NCBI GenBank assembly: GCA_019651435.1
Contig: BOYI01000001.1
Coordinates: 124,001-188,000 of the forward strand
Direction: 5' to 3'
Length of the DNA: 64,000 nt
Source: Pelagibacteraceae bacterium
GTDB lineage: Bacteria > Pseudomonadota > Alphaproteobacteria > HIMB59
Shown here: piece after piece, positions 10,591-20,987 of the stretch
How positions within the stretch are numbered: the first letter of the stretch is position 1
How the letters are laid out: every line of letters begins with the position of its first letter
Made by a program: the position numbers and the translations under genes
Notes under the pieces: model-generated
Told to the model about the DNA's origin: nothing
Database searches by the model: none
What the model saw: the letters and a program-made list of their open reading frames with translations, nothing else

Positions 10591-11266
10591 ATTTTTTATT
10601 ATACTCATTAATTAACTTCATCGGATCTTTCGCATTAATTAACTCTCTTCCAATGACAACAAAATTAGCTCCATTATTAAGAGCATCATGAACGAATGAA
10701 ACTCTCTTCTGATCATCTTTTCTATCTAATAGTTTAACTCCTGGAGTTACTTTGAGAAGTTTTTTAAAACTCTTTAGAGATTTTAAATCTTGACCTGAGC
10801 AAATTAAACCTGCAATTTTGGCATTACTTGCAATTAAAGCTAATTTTTTAATTAATTTATTAGTATCTTTTTCCCCATAAATTTTTTTACTGTCTTTACC
10901 GTCTAGGCTTGTAAGTAAGGTCACTCCCAAAACTTTAGTTTTCAAATTAAATTTTTTGATATTTTTTAACGCACTTTTCAGCATTTCTTCCCCCCCAGAA
11001 ATATGAAGAGTTAGAAAGTCAGGATTTATATTTTTTAATGATTCTATTGCGCTGCTAACAGTATTTGGAATATCATGTAATTTAAGATCAAGAAATAATT
11101 TTGATTTTTTTCTTTTAATTTCAGCAATTAGCTTATCCGCATCTTTGTTATAAAAAGATCTATACCTACTTTAAATCCATAAACTAATTTATAAAGCTTT
11201 TTAACAACTTCGATATTCTTTTATTGTTGTAGCATCTAGGGCTATGAAAGCTTTAAATTTTTTCAT
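10562..11266 (-). CDS. pyrF: Orotidine 5'-phosphate decarboxylase, frameshifted
   Basis: N part MKKFKAFIALD..FKVGIDLF..LFLDLKLHDIPNTV read by eye from 10985-11266; C part is the 10562-10984 ORF with VTLLTS, TPGVKL, NFVVIGREL. Confidence 0.85.
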
Positions 11267-11558
11267 TTAGTCTTTTATTTATACTTTCACTAGCTTTAAA
11301 TGCTACTTTCCATTTTGATGGAATATAAATTTTAGCTTTATTTCTTGGATCTGAGCCATATCGAGAAGGCATTAGTTTGGATTTAAAGACTCCAAAGTTT
11401 CGTAATTCAATTGTTAGGTGTTTTTTTAAATGTTCCTCCAGCAGATCAAAAAACCTATTAAAAATAGCTTCATTGATCTGTGGAGTTAAATCAGTTTCTG
11501 ATTGCAAAAAGGATTTGAGAAGATCAGATTTATTCTGCTTTGGTGTCCTTGTCTTCAT
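11253..11558 (-). CDS. ihfB: Integration host factor beta-like (HU/IHF family)
   Basis: LRNFGVFKSKLMPSRYGSDPRNKAKIYIP; located next to rpsA. Confidence 0.85.
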   Translation of the reverse strand: MKTRTPKQNKSDLLKSFLQSETDLTPQINEAIFNRFFDLLEEHLKKHLTIELRNFGVFKSKLMPSRYGSDPRNKAKIYIPSKWKVAFKASESINKRLNEKI

Positions 11559-13227
11559 CCAAAGCCTTACCCAAGATATCTCCTAAAACTGATCCAGATG
11601 ATTTTGAACCATATTTTTCTAATAAGCTTTGCTCTTCATCAATTTCAAGCTGTCTGATGGAAAGAGCAAATTTTCTATTAGTCAAATCAATGGAGCTAAT
11701 CTTTGCATCAATTTTTTGACCTTCATTATAACGAGAAATATTTTGTTCCTCTTTATTTTTTGATAACTCTTTTCTACGGATTGTAGTTTCAATAAAGTTC
11801 GCTACTTCAACATCAATACCATTATTACTAATTTTTGTAATAGTAGCTGAAACGATATCTCCTTTGTTCTTGTCCTTAAAGAATTCATGGAATGGGTCAG
11901 GAGTTAGTTGTTTAATACCAAAACTAATCTTTTCTTTTTCAGGATCTATTTCTAAAATTTTTACCTGAATATTTTGACCTTTTTGGTATTTTTTCAGTGT
12001 TCGATCTCCATTAGAGTCAGTCCAAGAAAGATCGTTTTTATGAATTAATCCATCAATATTTTCATTTAATTTAGCAAAAATACCAAATTCAGTAATATTT
12101 TTGATTTCTGTATCAATAACTTGGTCTTTTTTGTACTCATTAAGAATATTTTCCCAAGGGTTGGGCTCAGTTTGTTTAATTCCCAAGCTGATACGTTTTT
12201 TCTCTTTATCAATTTCTAAAACTTTTACTCGAATATTAAATCCAACCTCTAATATTTTATTAGGATGGATGTTTTTCTTAGTCCAACTGATATCATTAGA
12301 GTGAACAAGACCCTCTAGATCTTTATCAGTTAGCTGAACAAAAGCACCATAGTCAGTAATATGAGTAATTTTACCATCATAAATTTCATTTAAAGTAATT
12401 TTATCTTCAATTTTTTCCCATGGGTCATCTTTTAATTGCTTGTATCCCAAACTAATTTTATCTGACTCATCTGAGACTTTTAAAATTTTAAAATCATATT
12501 TTTTTCCAACTTCTAAAACATCGGAAGGGTGACTGATTCTACTCCAAGAGATATCACTCAGATGAACTAGGCCATCAATACCACCTAAATCAACAAATGC
12601 ACCATAGTCAGTAAAGGTCTTAACTCGACCATTAACAACAGAGTTAGATTTTGATTTATCTAAAATTTCATTTTTAATTTCTTTTTGTTTTTCTTCGAGG
12701 ATAGCTTTACGAGAAACTACAATATTTCCCTTTGAGTAATCCATTTTTAAGATTTCAAATGTTTCCTCAGTTTTAATCAGATGACTGACATCTCTAACAG
12801 GACGCACATCAATTTGACTTAAAGGTAAAAAAGCATTGGTGCCCATGATTTTTACATAAAGACCTGCCTTGGCTTTACCAACTATAAATCCTTTTACTCT
12901 TTCTTTGTTGTCATAAAGTTTTTGAAGTTTTTCCCATGATTTCATTTTAATAGCTTTTTCATGAGATACTTTTACGTTGCCTTCTCGATCCTCTAATTTT
13001 TCAACAAATACTTCAATTGTTTGACCAGTTTTAAGGTCATCTGAGGATCCGGTATTTAGAAATTCTTCTCGAGGGATTTGCCCTTCACTTTTATAACCAA
13101 TATCAACCGTTACGTGCTGATCATTTATTTTTAAAATTGTTCCAGAAATTATTTTGTTTGCAGAGATGTTAGTCTTAGTTTCGAATTGTTGGTCTAGCAG
13201 TTTGCTATACTCGTCGTTAGATATCAT
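11530..13227 (-). CDS. rpsA: 30S ribosomal protein S1
   Basis: Repeated S1 domains (GAFVDLGGIDGLVHLSDISW; GAFVQLTDKDLEGLVHSNDISW). Confidence 0.96.
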   Translation of the reverse strand: MISNDEYSKLLDQQFETKTNISANKIISGTILKINDQHVTVDIGYKSEGQIPREEFLNTGSSDDLKTGQTIEVFVEKLEDREGNVKVSHEKAIKMKSWEKLQKLYDNKERVKGFIVGKAKAGLYVKIMGTNAFLPLSQIDVRPVRDVSHLIKTEETFEILKMDYSKGNIVVSRKAILEEKQKEIKNEILDKSKSNSVVNGRVKTFTDYGAFVDLGGIDGLVHLSDISWSRISHPSDVLEVGKKYDFKILKVSDESDKISLGYKQLKDDPWEKIEDKITLNEIYDGKITHITDYGAFVQLTDKDLEGLVHSNDISWTKKNIHPNKILEVGFNIRVKVLEIDKEKKRISLGIKQTEPNPWENILNEYKKDQVIDTEIKNITEFGIFAKLNENIDGLIHKNDLSWTDSNGDRTLKKYQKGQNIQVKILEIDPEKEKISFGIKQLTPDPFHEFFKDKNKGDIVSATITKISNNGIDVEVANFIETTIRRKELSKNKEEQNISRYNEGQKIDAKISSIDLTNRKFALSIRQLEIDEEQSLLEKYGSKSSGSVLGDILGKALDEDKDTKAE

Positions 13228-13293
13228 AAGTCATTATTTACCTTTCAAATTAGTTAGGTTTTTTTAGAGTTTTCTAGCTTTTTTTCAAGAAAA

Positions 13294-14592
13294 TTAATGA
13301 GTGTGATGAGTGATATGCTTAAAAAAACTAGGATAGCTGGTTTTAACACTCGATTTATCATCAATTTTGTTAGATTTTTCACATATTAGATTGGCTATAT
13401 AAAAAGACATCACGATACGGTGATCATGGTGATGAATAATTTTAGCACCACCTTTTTTTAAATCAGTATCTCCATGGATATATAAATCAAATTCTTTAAT
13501 CTCACTTTTAACACCCATATTTTTTAAATTTTGATGAATTAATTCTAATCGATTACTTTCTTTGACAGTTAATTCTTTTAAACCTCTAAAAACTGAAGTT
13601 CCTTTAGCATAAGAAGCTGCTATAGAAAGTATCGGAATTTCATCTACTTGAAGAGGAACATCTTCAGGTTTTAGTATAGTAGATTTCAAATGAGTTTTTT
13701 GATTAATTTTTAAGTCAGCTAAAATTTCGTTATTAACTTTTTTCTTATTTAAGATTTGAATATTTCCACCCATTTTTTTAAGAGTTTTAATAAATCCAAT
13801 TCTAGTTTTATTAAATAACATATTCTTGACTACTAATTTAGATCCAGGTTTCAAACAAGCAGCTGTTATAAAAAAAGCCGCAGAGGATGGGTCTCCTGGT
13901 ACATTTAATTTAATTGGCTTTAGATCTTTATCATTTTTCATTTCAATGAAACGGTATTTTGAGTTTTCTTTTACTTTTATATTATAGCCCATAGCTTTGA
14001 GCATATTTTCAGTATGGTCTCTAGTAGATTTGAATTCTTTTATTTTTACTATGCCATTAGTATTTAATGCTGAAAGCATAATGGCACTTTTAATTTGAGC
14101 TGATGGAATTTTGATATCATAGTTGAGTGGAATTGCATCACCAACTCCTTTGATCTTAATAGGAGGAAACGAATTTTTTTTTAGCTCGATTGATGCTCCA
14201 ATTCTTTTTAGATGATCTGTGACTCTTCTCATAGGCCTTTTACTTAAAGACTTATCACCTTTAAGAGTGGCTTTAATGTTATTAGAAGAAATCAGTCCAG
14301 CTAGAAGTCTTATACCTGTCCCTGAATTACCAAAATCTAATTGTTTTTTTGGTTGAAACAGAGCTCCAGGAGGTATGCCAAATACTATGTATTTTCCATT
14401 CTTTTTTGTAATTCGCGCACCTAATTCACGCATCACTAAAAGTGTGTTAATAACATCCTCGCCTTCAAGTAAATTAGTTATTTCTGATTTACCTACAGCT
14501 TGACCAGTTAGTATTAGAGACCGGTGACTTATAGATTTATCACCTGGTGGATAGTAAATGCCTTGTATTTTTTTTTTGGAATTAATAGGCAT
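13294..14592 (-). CDS. aroA: 3-phosphoshikimate 1-carboxyvinyltransferase (EPSP synthase)
   Basis: PPGDKSISHRSLI, LDFGNSGTGIRLL, GDPSSAAFFI, VKESNRLE, DHRIVMSF. Confidence 0.95.
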   Translation of the reverse strand: MPINSKKKIQGIYYPPGDKSISHRSLILTGQAVGKSEITNLLEGEDVINTLLVMRELGARITKKNGKYIVFGIPPGALFQPKKQLDFGNSGTGIRLLAGLISSNNIKATLKGDKSLSKRPMRRVTDHLKRIGASIELKKNSFPPIKIKGVGDAIPLNYDIKIPSAQIKSAIMLSALNTNGIVKIKEFKSTRDHTENMLKAMGYNIKVKENSKYRFIEMKNDKDLKPIKLNVPGDPSSAAFFITAACLKPGSKLVVKNMLFNKTRIGFIKTLKKMGGNIQILNKKKVNNEILADLKINQKTHLKSTILKPEDVPLQVDEIPILSIAASYAKGTSVFRGLKELTVKESNRLELIHQNLKNMGVKSEIKEFDLYIHGDTDLKKGGAKIIHHHDHRIVMSFYIANLICEKSNKIDDKSSVKTSYPSFFKHITHHTH

Positions 14593-14596
14593 ACTT

Positions 14597-15313
14597 TTAT
14601 TGATAGTTTTCTCCTAAATATATTTTTTTTACAAATTTATCACTCGTTATTTCTTTAGGCGTTCCAGATTTTATTATTTCTCCGTTATAAATAATAAATC
14701 CATAATCAACAATACTTAGAGCCTCCTTAACATTGTGATCAGTAATTATTATTCCAATATTCATTTTTTTTAGAAGAGCAACTGTGGATTTTACTTCTTC
14801 AATTGCAATAGGATCAATACCTGCAAAGGGCTCATCTAATAATAGAAATTTAGGATTACTTGCTAAAGCTCTAGCAATTTCAGTTCTTCTTCTCTCACCT
14901 CCAGATAATAATTTACCCTGAGTCTTTTGAAATCCTTGAAGAGAAAATTGATTTATAAGATTTTCAGTAACTTTTTTAGCTTCAGCTTTTGAATGAAATA
15001 ATTCAGCAATTGCAAAAATATTATCGTAGACACTCATATCCCTAAATATTGAAGGCTCTTGAGGTAAATAAGAAATTCCTAATTTTGATCTTTTGCTTAG
15101 ACTAAGAAAAGTTAAATCTTCCCCATCTAAAATAATCTGACCTTCATCAGGAGGTAAAAAACCTGCAATGATATTGAAGAGTGTTGTTTTGCCACTTCCA
15201 TTAGGCCCCAATAGTCCATTAATTTTTTGACTATCGAAATCTAAATTGACTTTTTTAAGAGCTTGTTTGGATTTAAAGTTTTTACTAATACTTTGAAGTT
15301 TAATTATTTGCAT
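14597..15313 (-). CDS. lptB: LPS export ABC transporter ATP-binding protein
   Basis: GLLGPNGSGKTTLFNIIAG Walker A, LSGGERRRTEIARAL, LLLDEPFAGIDP. Confidence 0.93.
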   Translation of the reverse strand: MQIIKLQSISKNFKSKQALKKVNLDFDSQKINGLLGPNGSGKTTLFNIIAGFLPPDEGQIILDGEDLTFLSLSKRSKLGISYLPQEPSIFRDMSVYDNIFAIAELFHSKAEAKKVTENLINQFSLQGFQKTQGKLLSGGERRRTEIARALASNPKFLLLDEPFAGIDPIAIEEVKSTVALLKKMNIGIIITDHNVKEALSIVDYGFIIYNGEIIKSGTPKEITSDKFVKKIYLGENYQ

Positions 15314-15788
15314 TGTTTTCTAAAAGAACTTCTACTAGCGATTCATCGTTTGCAGAGTTTAAAATTCTTTTATTATTATCAATGTCTGCAATTAATTCAT
15401 GGCCTGTAAGCAATCTAGTGGGAGATTGAATAGAAACATCACCAGTGAGTTTAATGGTGTTATCATCTCTTGTGTAGATAGCGTAATCACCCTGAAAAAT
15501 TTCATCTTTTAATTCAATTCGAACATTTTTAAAAAGTTCAACAACTGTGAATAATTCTTTACCCCCTTGCTCTACATATTTAGCAATCATTTTTTCAGAA
15601 AAAGCGATGAAGGTATCATTGCTGAATTCTACTGATCCAGTAGCAGTATAAGATTGATTTTCTGAGTCCCAAATTAAACTATCACCTGCTTTGACAGTAC
15701 TTTCAGAGTAGGCATTAGAATAAAGAAATAAACTAAAAATAAAAAAGATAACTTTAATCATGACTTTTAAAGATAACAATACCATCAA
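15300..15788 (-). CDS. lptA: LPS transport periplasmic protein LptA (OstA-like)
   Basis: Signal peptide; GSVEFSND..IKLTGDVSI OstA-like beta repeats; position between lptC and lptB. Confidence 0.85.
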   Translation of the reverse strand: MMVLLSLKVMIKVIFFIFSLFLYSNAYSESTVKAGDSLIWDSENQSYTATGSVEFSNDTFIAFSEKMIAKYVEQGGKELFTVVELFKNVRIELKDEIFQGDYAIYTRDDNTIKLTGDVSIQSPTRLLTGHELIADIDNNKRILNSANDESLVEVLLENNANN

Positions 15789-16182
15789 AGTAAATTTTTC
15801 CTTCTGAGTCTATATTCCTGAACCCCTTGGCGTCAAGAGTACCCATTGAGTTTATCACTTGAACTGATTTTTTACTATGAGAGATATCTTCATTTAAGTT
15901 AATTGATATATCTTCCCCATATATTTTATATTCATTATTTTCTAAGTAAGATTTACCTTGAAGAAAAAAATTATCTTCATCGATTTTATTTAATTTTTCA
16001 GATCCAATTTTTGTCAAGCCAGATTTACCCAGTACAATACTTGAAAAATTTTCAACTGACATACTTTTTTGACTAAAAATTTTTGATGAGGGTCTGTTAT
16101 CATAGTAATACATAAAGGCTTGAATGCTAAGTAAAAGAAAAATTAAGATATTAAAAACATTTTCTCTTAAAAATTTACTCAT
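15754..16182 (-). CDS. lptC: LPS export protein LptC
   Basis: N-terminal TM, small beta-rich protein, located between kdsD and lptA. Confidence 0.75.
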   Translation of the reverse strand: MSKFLRENVFNILIFLLLSIQAFMYYYDNRPSSKIFSQKSMSVENFSSIVLGKSGLTKIGSEKLNKIDEDNFFLQGKSYLENNEYKIYGEDISINLNEDISHSKKSVQVINSMGTLDAKGFRNIDSEGKIYFDGIVIFKSHD

Positions 16183-17123
16183 TTTCTAAACAAGTTTTTA
16201 AATTAACTATCCCTATAGGAGTATTTTTTTTAGTGATCAAAAGACTAGTAATTGAATTTTTATTCATCAAAGCTATCGCTGAAGAAATAAGAAGATCTTT
16301 CGTAGCTGTGATTGGTTTTTTGCTCATTATATTTGATCGCTTTATCCGACATATCTAATTTTTTGATAGCTCTTCTTAAATCACCATCAGTAATGATACC
16401 TTTGATTTTTTTTTGATTGTCAATAATTACAACACAACCATATTTTTTTTCGGTCATTTTAAGAACAGCTTCCATTACTGATGTATTTTGTTTTATTAAA
16501 GGAAGGTCTGTATCCATTATTTCTGAAAGTGTTTTTAATTTTTTTCCTATTTTTCCCCCTGGATGAAGGGCCTTAAATGATTTTTTATCAAAATCTCTTA
16601 GATTTAACAGACAGCAACATAAGGCATCACCAAGAGCTAATGTCATTGTTGTAGATGTAGTAGGTATAGTGGATAGCTTATCGGCTTCTTTGTGAGGAGG
16701 TAGTATCAAATTAATATCTGAATTTTTGGCTAACAAACTTTTTTTATTTGAACAAATTGAAATAATTTTAACTGATTGTCTTTTTGCAAAATCTAAAAGG
16801 TCACTCAGCTCATGAGACTCCCCAGAATTTGATAGCACAATTAATATATCCTCAGCTCTTACTATGCCCATATCACCATGACTAGCATCAACAGGATTTA
16901 AAAATACTGATGGTATTCCTGTGGAGGTAAAAGATGCTGCAATTTTAGATGCTATGTTTCCACTTTTCCCAACACCAGAAATAATTAATTTACCTTTTAA
17001 ACCTTCAATACTTTTTACAGCCTTAAAGAAATCATCATTTAGGCTTTTTGCTAAATCATTTATTGCTTTTGACTCTATAGTTAAAACTTCTTTTGCTGAT
17101 TTAAGAATTTGTAATTTATTCAT
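16175..17123 (-). CDS. kdsD: Arabinose-5-phosphate isomerase (KpsF/GutQ), frameshifted in the second CBS domain
   Basis: SIS domain GVGKSGNIASKIAASFTSTG..HGDMG; CBS GIITDGDLRRAI. After a shift near 16330 the frame reads IMSKKPITATKDLLISSAIALMNKNSITSLLI..GIVNLKTCLENE*. Confidence 0.88.
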
Positions 17124-17126
17124 TGT

Positions 17127-17759
17127 TTACTTATGGGCAAAAATATCAGTATTTTCCCATCCCATTAAGTCAAGCTCTACTCTAGTATCTAAAAAATTCA
17201 TTATTGATTTAAAAGTTTTAAGTCTTTTTGCTTCTATTAGTTTTGCTTCTAAATTTTTCTTTAAATCACTTAAATAAATAACATCATTCATAGCATATTG
17301 AATTTGTTGTTTAGTTAGTTTTTTTTGACTCCAATCTGAGGTCTGTTCAGTTTTGTCTAGTTCAACATTTAAAATTTCTTTAACTAGATCTTTAAGCCCA
17401 TGTTTTGATGAGTAAGTTCTAGTAAGTTTAGATGCTATTTTAGTACAAAAAACATTTCTGACATTAATATTTAAATTTTCTTTAAGTACTGCCATATCAA
17501 ATCGTGCGTAATGAAAAATTTTAGTCAAAGACTTATCCTCAAGTAGAGATTTTATATTTTTAGAATTTGCTGGAGATATATCCTTGTCAAATTTAATCAA
17601 GTAAACTTTTTTATTTGACTCATTGCGTAATTGAATAAGACAAAGCCTGTCTCTTTTGATATTTAGCCCAAGAGTTTCAGTATCAATTGTTATATCTCCC
17701 TTGAATGATTTTAATGACTGTAAAGGTAGGTCATTTTGGAATAATTGATAATTTGACAT
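17127..17759 (-). CDS. rnd: Ribonuclease D / 3'-5' exonuclease domain protein
   Basis: DITIDTETLGLN, HYARFDMAVL, YAMNDVIYL (DEDDy motifs). Confidence 0.85.
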   Translation of the reverse strand: MSNYQLFQNDLPLQSLKSFKGDITIDTETLGLNIKRDRLCLIQLRNESNKKVYLIKFDKDISPANSKNIKSLLEDKSLTKIFHYARFDMAVLKENLNINVRNVFCTKIASKLTRTYSSKHGLKDLVKEILNVELDKTEQTSDWSQKKLTKQQIQYAMNDVIYLSDLKKNLEAKLIEAKRLKTFKSIMNFLDTRVELDLMGWENTDIFAHK

Positions 17760-17794
17760 CGTAAGACATATATTTATATAAGATAGATAAAGCA

Positions 17795-18724
17795 ATGAGA
17801 AATAAAAACATCTTAGTTTTCGGGTCTACTGGATTTATTGGCAGAAGTCTCACAAAAAGACTATTGGCTAATGGGAGTAAATTAATCTGCCCTGTTAGAA
17901 ACCCAAACAGGGTTAAAAGGAATATACTATCTGGTGACATTGGTCAGATAGATGTAGTTGAATTTGATTTACAAAATTTAGATGCTATTGAAAAGTTAAT
18001 AAAAAAATGTGACGTCGTTGTCAATTTAGTTGGACTGCTTTATGAAAAAAATAATTTTTCTTTTGAATTGGCGCATTTTTTACTGCCAAAAAAAATCGCG
18101 ACTTATGCTGAAAAGCACCATAAGCCTTTTGTTCATATTTCAAGTTTAGGTTCTACTTATCAAAGTAATTCAAACTATTTAGTATCAAAAAAAATGGGCG
18201 AAGAGTTCATACAAAGTAATAATAATAATCATATAATTATAAGACCTAGTGTTGTTTACGGTGAAGAGGATAATTTCATTAATCAATTTGGAAGAATGGC
18301 AAAAATTCTTCCTTTCTTACCTTTATTTAAAAAAGGGGAAACAAAATTTCAGCCAATATATGTCAATGATTTATCATTAATGATTTTCAACTTAATAAAT
18401 AATTTCGATAATTATAAAAATCAAAATATATCAGCAGTGGGGCAGGAGGTTTTTACTTTTAAAGAAATCTTATCTCATATATTTAATTCTCTTCAAAAAA
18501 AGGAAAGATTTATAAACATCCCATCTTTTTTTGCAATACTCCAAGGTAAAATAATGGAAAAGCTCCCAAAACCACTTTTTACATATGATCAGTATGTTAC
18601 TCTATCTCATCATAGCATAGATGAGAATGGCGCAACAAAGGTTTCTAAAATTATTGAAAAAGATTTATCTAATATGAAATTAGTAACAGCTCAGTATTTA
18701 AAAAAATTTATTGATAGAGTTTAA
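17795..18724 (+). CDS. NAD(P)-dependent epimerase/complex I NDUFA9 subunit-like protein
   Basis: ILVFGSTGFIGRSLTKRLLANG; VVNLVGLLYE; IIRPSVVYGEED. Confidence 0.85.
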   Translation: MRNKNILVFGSTGFIGRSLTKRLLANGSKLICPVRNPNRVKRNILSGDIGQIDVVEFDLQNLDAIEKLIKKCDVVVNLVGLLYEKNNFSFELAHFLLPKKIATYAEKHHKPFVHISSLGSTYQSNSNYLVSKKMGEEFIQSNNNNHIIIRPSVVYGEEDNFINQFGRMAKILPFLPLFKKGETKFQPIYVNDLSLMIFNLINNFDNYKNQNISAVGQEVFTFKEILSHIFNSLQKKERFINIPSFFAILQGKIMEKLPKPLFTYDQYVTLSHHSIDENGATKVSKIIEKDLSNMKLVTAQYLKKFIDRV

Positions 18725-19476
18725 CTTAATAAAAATAAAATTATTAAGCCAAAAATTAAGCGATATATTACAAATGGTTTAAAACCAATATCATTAATGT
18801 AACTTATAAAAAGTTTTAGCGTTAAATAAGCAAAAATAAAAGTGAATATAAAAATAATCAAAAGATTAAAATCAAATTGTATTACGTCTACATCTCTTAT
18901 ATTTGATAAAAAAGAAATAAGAATTATTGGCATACCTAAATAAAGACTCATTACTGAAGAGTTTTTTCTATTTTCCCCCATTAATCTAAAAGCAATAATG
19001 CAACTTCCTGATCTACTGAATCCTGGTAAAAAAGCAAGACATTGGAAGAAGCCTGCTAGCAAAAATTTTATTTTTTTGTCAGATATTTTTATTACTTGAA
19101 AAATTTTTAAATCTGAAAGGTAGAGCAATATTCCACCTATAATTGAAGTATAGCCAATTATTTGAAAGCTAAAAAAACTTATGTTAAATAATATAATTAA
19201 TGCGCCAACTACTATTGCTGGAATTGTAGCTAGAGTTATTGGAATAAAATTTAATTTGATATTATTAAATTCAAGATGATTTTGCCTATATAAGTAAAAT
19301 ATTAATGCCAATAAAGAGGAGAAATGGGCAGTAGTTTCATACAAGTAATTTCTTGAATTGCCTTTATTATACAAAAGTTCAAGTAAATTAAGATGGCCAC
19401 TTGAGCTAATTGGGATAAATTCTGTTATTCCTTGAATGATTGAATAAAAAATATAAAAAAGGTAATCAATAGTCAT
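18721..19476 (-). CDS. uppP: Undecaprenyl-diphosphatase
   Basis: IIQGITEFIPISSSGHLNLL; FLPGFSRSGSCIIAFR. Confidence 0.93.
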   Translation of the reverse strand: MTIDYLFYIFYSIIQGITEFIPISSSGHLNLLELLYNKGNSRNYLYETTAHFSSLLALIFYLYRQNHLEFNNIKLNFIPITLATIPAIVVGALIILFNISFFSFQIIGYTSIIGGILLYLSDLKIFQVIKISDKKIKFLLAGFFQCLAFLPGFSRSGSCIIAFRLMGENRKNSSVMSLYLGMPIILISFLSNIRDVDVIQFDFNLLIIFIFTFIFAYLTLKLFISYINDIGFKPFVIYRLIFGLIILFLLS

Positions 19477-19571
19477 AAATTATTATCAAATAAATATTTA
19501 CATGTTTTTATTAAACAAATATAAATTCAATTCTTTTTAAATATATCTTTAAAAAGTAATAATTTATTATC

Positions 19572-20987
19572 ATGTTAGAGTTTCATAAAAAAAATCAACA
19601 GAATCCTGATAAAACAGAACCTGAAAAAAGAATAAAGGATTTCCAAGAAATATACAGACAGTTTGATCAAAACACATCTATAGAACAATCATCTAGATGT
19701 TCTCAATGTGGTGTCCCTTTTTGTCAAATCCACTGCCCTTTAAATAATAATATTCCTGATTGGCTGAGATATATAGCTGAGGGTAGATTAAAAGAGGCTT
19801 ATGAAATTTCAACTTCAACTAATGCGTTCCCTGAAGTTTGTGGAAGGGTTTGCCCACAAGATAGATTATGTGAAGGAAATTGTGTAGTTGAACAAGCTGG
19901 TTTTGGTGCAATAACAATTGGTAATCTTGAAAAATATTTAACTGAAGTAGCATGGGAAAAAGGTTGGATAAAAAAAATTAATTCTTCAAGTCCTAATAAT
20001 CAAAAAATTGCAATTATTGGTTCTGGTCCTGCAGGCATGGCAGCAGCCTCTTACTTAGTTAAGCAAGGTTATCAAGTTGATGTTTTTGAAAAAAATGATC
20101 GTGCTGGAGGCTTAATGATTTATGGAATACCTAACTTTAAACTAGATAAAAGTGTTGTAGAGAGAAGAACTGAATGGTTATCTGAAAGTGGGGTTAAATT
20201 TCATTTAAAAAAAGAAGTTGGAAAAAACATATCCTTTCAAGAACTTGAAAAAGACTATGATGCAATACTTGTTGCTACTGGTGTTTACAAAGCTAGGCAA
20301 TTAGATATTGAGACTAAGAACATCGAAAATTCTCTTCCTGCGCTGGATTTTTTAATTGAAAGTAACAGAGTTGGTTTAGGAGATACTCCATCTAAAAATA
20401 AATTTTTAGATGCAAAAGATAAACATGTTGTTGTAATTGGTGGAGGTGATACTGCCATGGATTGTGTTAGAACAGCTATCCGACAAAAAGCAAAAGAAGT
20501 AACATGCCTTTATAGAAGAAATAAAGAAAACATGCCTGGATCTGCGAGAGAAGTGTTAAACGCTGAACAAGAAGGAGTGAAATTTAATTGGCTTTCTGTT
20601 CCATCTAAAATTATCTCACAAGATAAATCTGCATCTAGTCTTGCATACAAAGTAGCAGCTTTAGGAGAGGCGGATGAGACTGGTAGACGTAAACCCATTG
20701 ATACAGGTGTTGAAAAACAAATTAAAAGCGATCTTATCATTCAAGCTCTTGGATTTGAGCCAGAAGATCTTAACCAACACTTTGGTACAGATTTAGAGTT
20801 AACTAGTTGGAATACGATAAAAGTAGACTTTAAAAAATTCCAAACAAGTAACCCGAAAGTATTTGCAGCTGGCGATATCGTTAGAGGAGCGTCTCTTGTA
20901 GTATGGGCCATACATGATGGTAGAGAAGTCGCTAAATCTATCCATCAATTTTTAGAAAACAAACTAGTCAAAAAGAAAGCATCCTAA
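19572..20987 (+). CDS. gltD: Glutamate synthase small subunit
   Basis: CSQCGVPFCQIHCPLNNNIPDWL cysteine motifs; AIIGSGPAGMAAA; VIGGGDTAMDCVRTA. Confidence 0.94.
   Translation: MLEFHKKNQQNPDKTEPEKRIKDFQEIYRQFDQNTSIEQSSRCSQCGVPFCQIHCPLNNNIPDWLRYIAEGRLKEAYEISTSTNAFPEVCGRVCPQDRLCEGNCVVEQAGFGAITIGNLEKYLTEVAWEKGWIKKINSSSPNNQKIAIIGSGPAGMAAASYLVKQGYQVDVFEKNDRAGGLMIYGIPNFKLDKSVVERRTEWLSESGVKFHLKKEVGKNISFQELEKDYDAILVATGVYKARQLDIETKNIENSLPALDFLIESNRVGLGDTPSKNKFLDAKDKHVVVIGGGDTAMDCVRTAIRQKAKEVTCLYRRNKENMPGSAREVLNAEQEGVKFNWLSVPSKIISQDKSASSLAYKVAALGEADETGRRKPIDTGVEKQIKSDLIIQALGFEPEDLNQHFGTDLELTSWNTIKVDFKKFQTSNPKVFAAGDIVRGASLVVWAIHDGREVAKSIHQFLENKLVKKKAS

Noticed and set aside
11253-11266. ihfB/pyrF overlap as evidence of a fused gene
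   Set aside because: Different frames and independent starts; a normal short overlap in a compact genome.
18840-18900. AT-rich repeats resembling a CRISPR or tandem array
   Set aside because: No regularly spaced direct repeats; simply low-GC coding sequence of uppP.
20510-20740. Antisense 76-aa ORF inside gltD
   Set aside because: Shadow ORF on the opposite strand of a strongly conserved coding region; no family signature.
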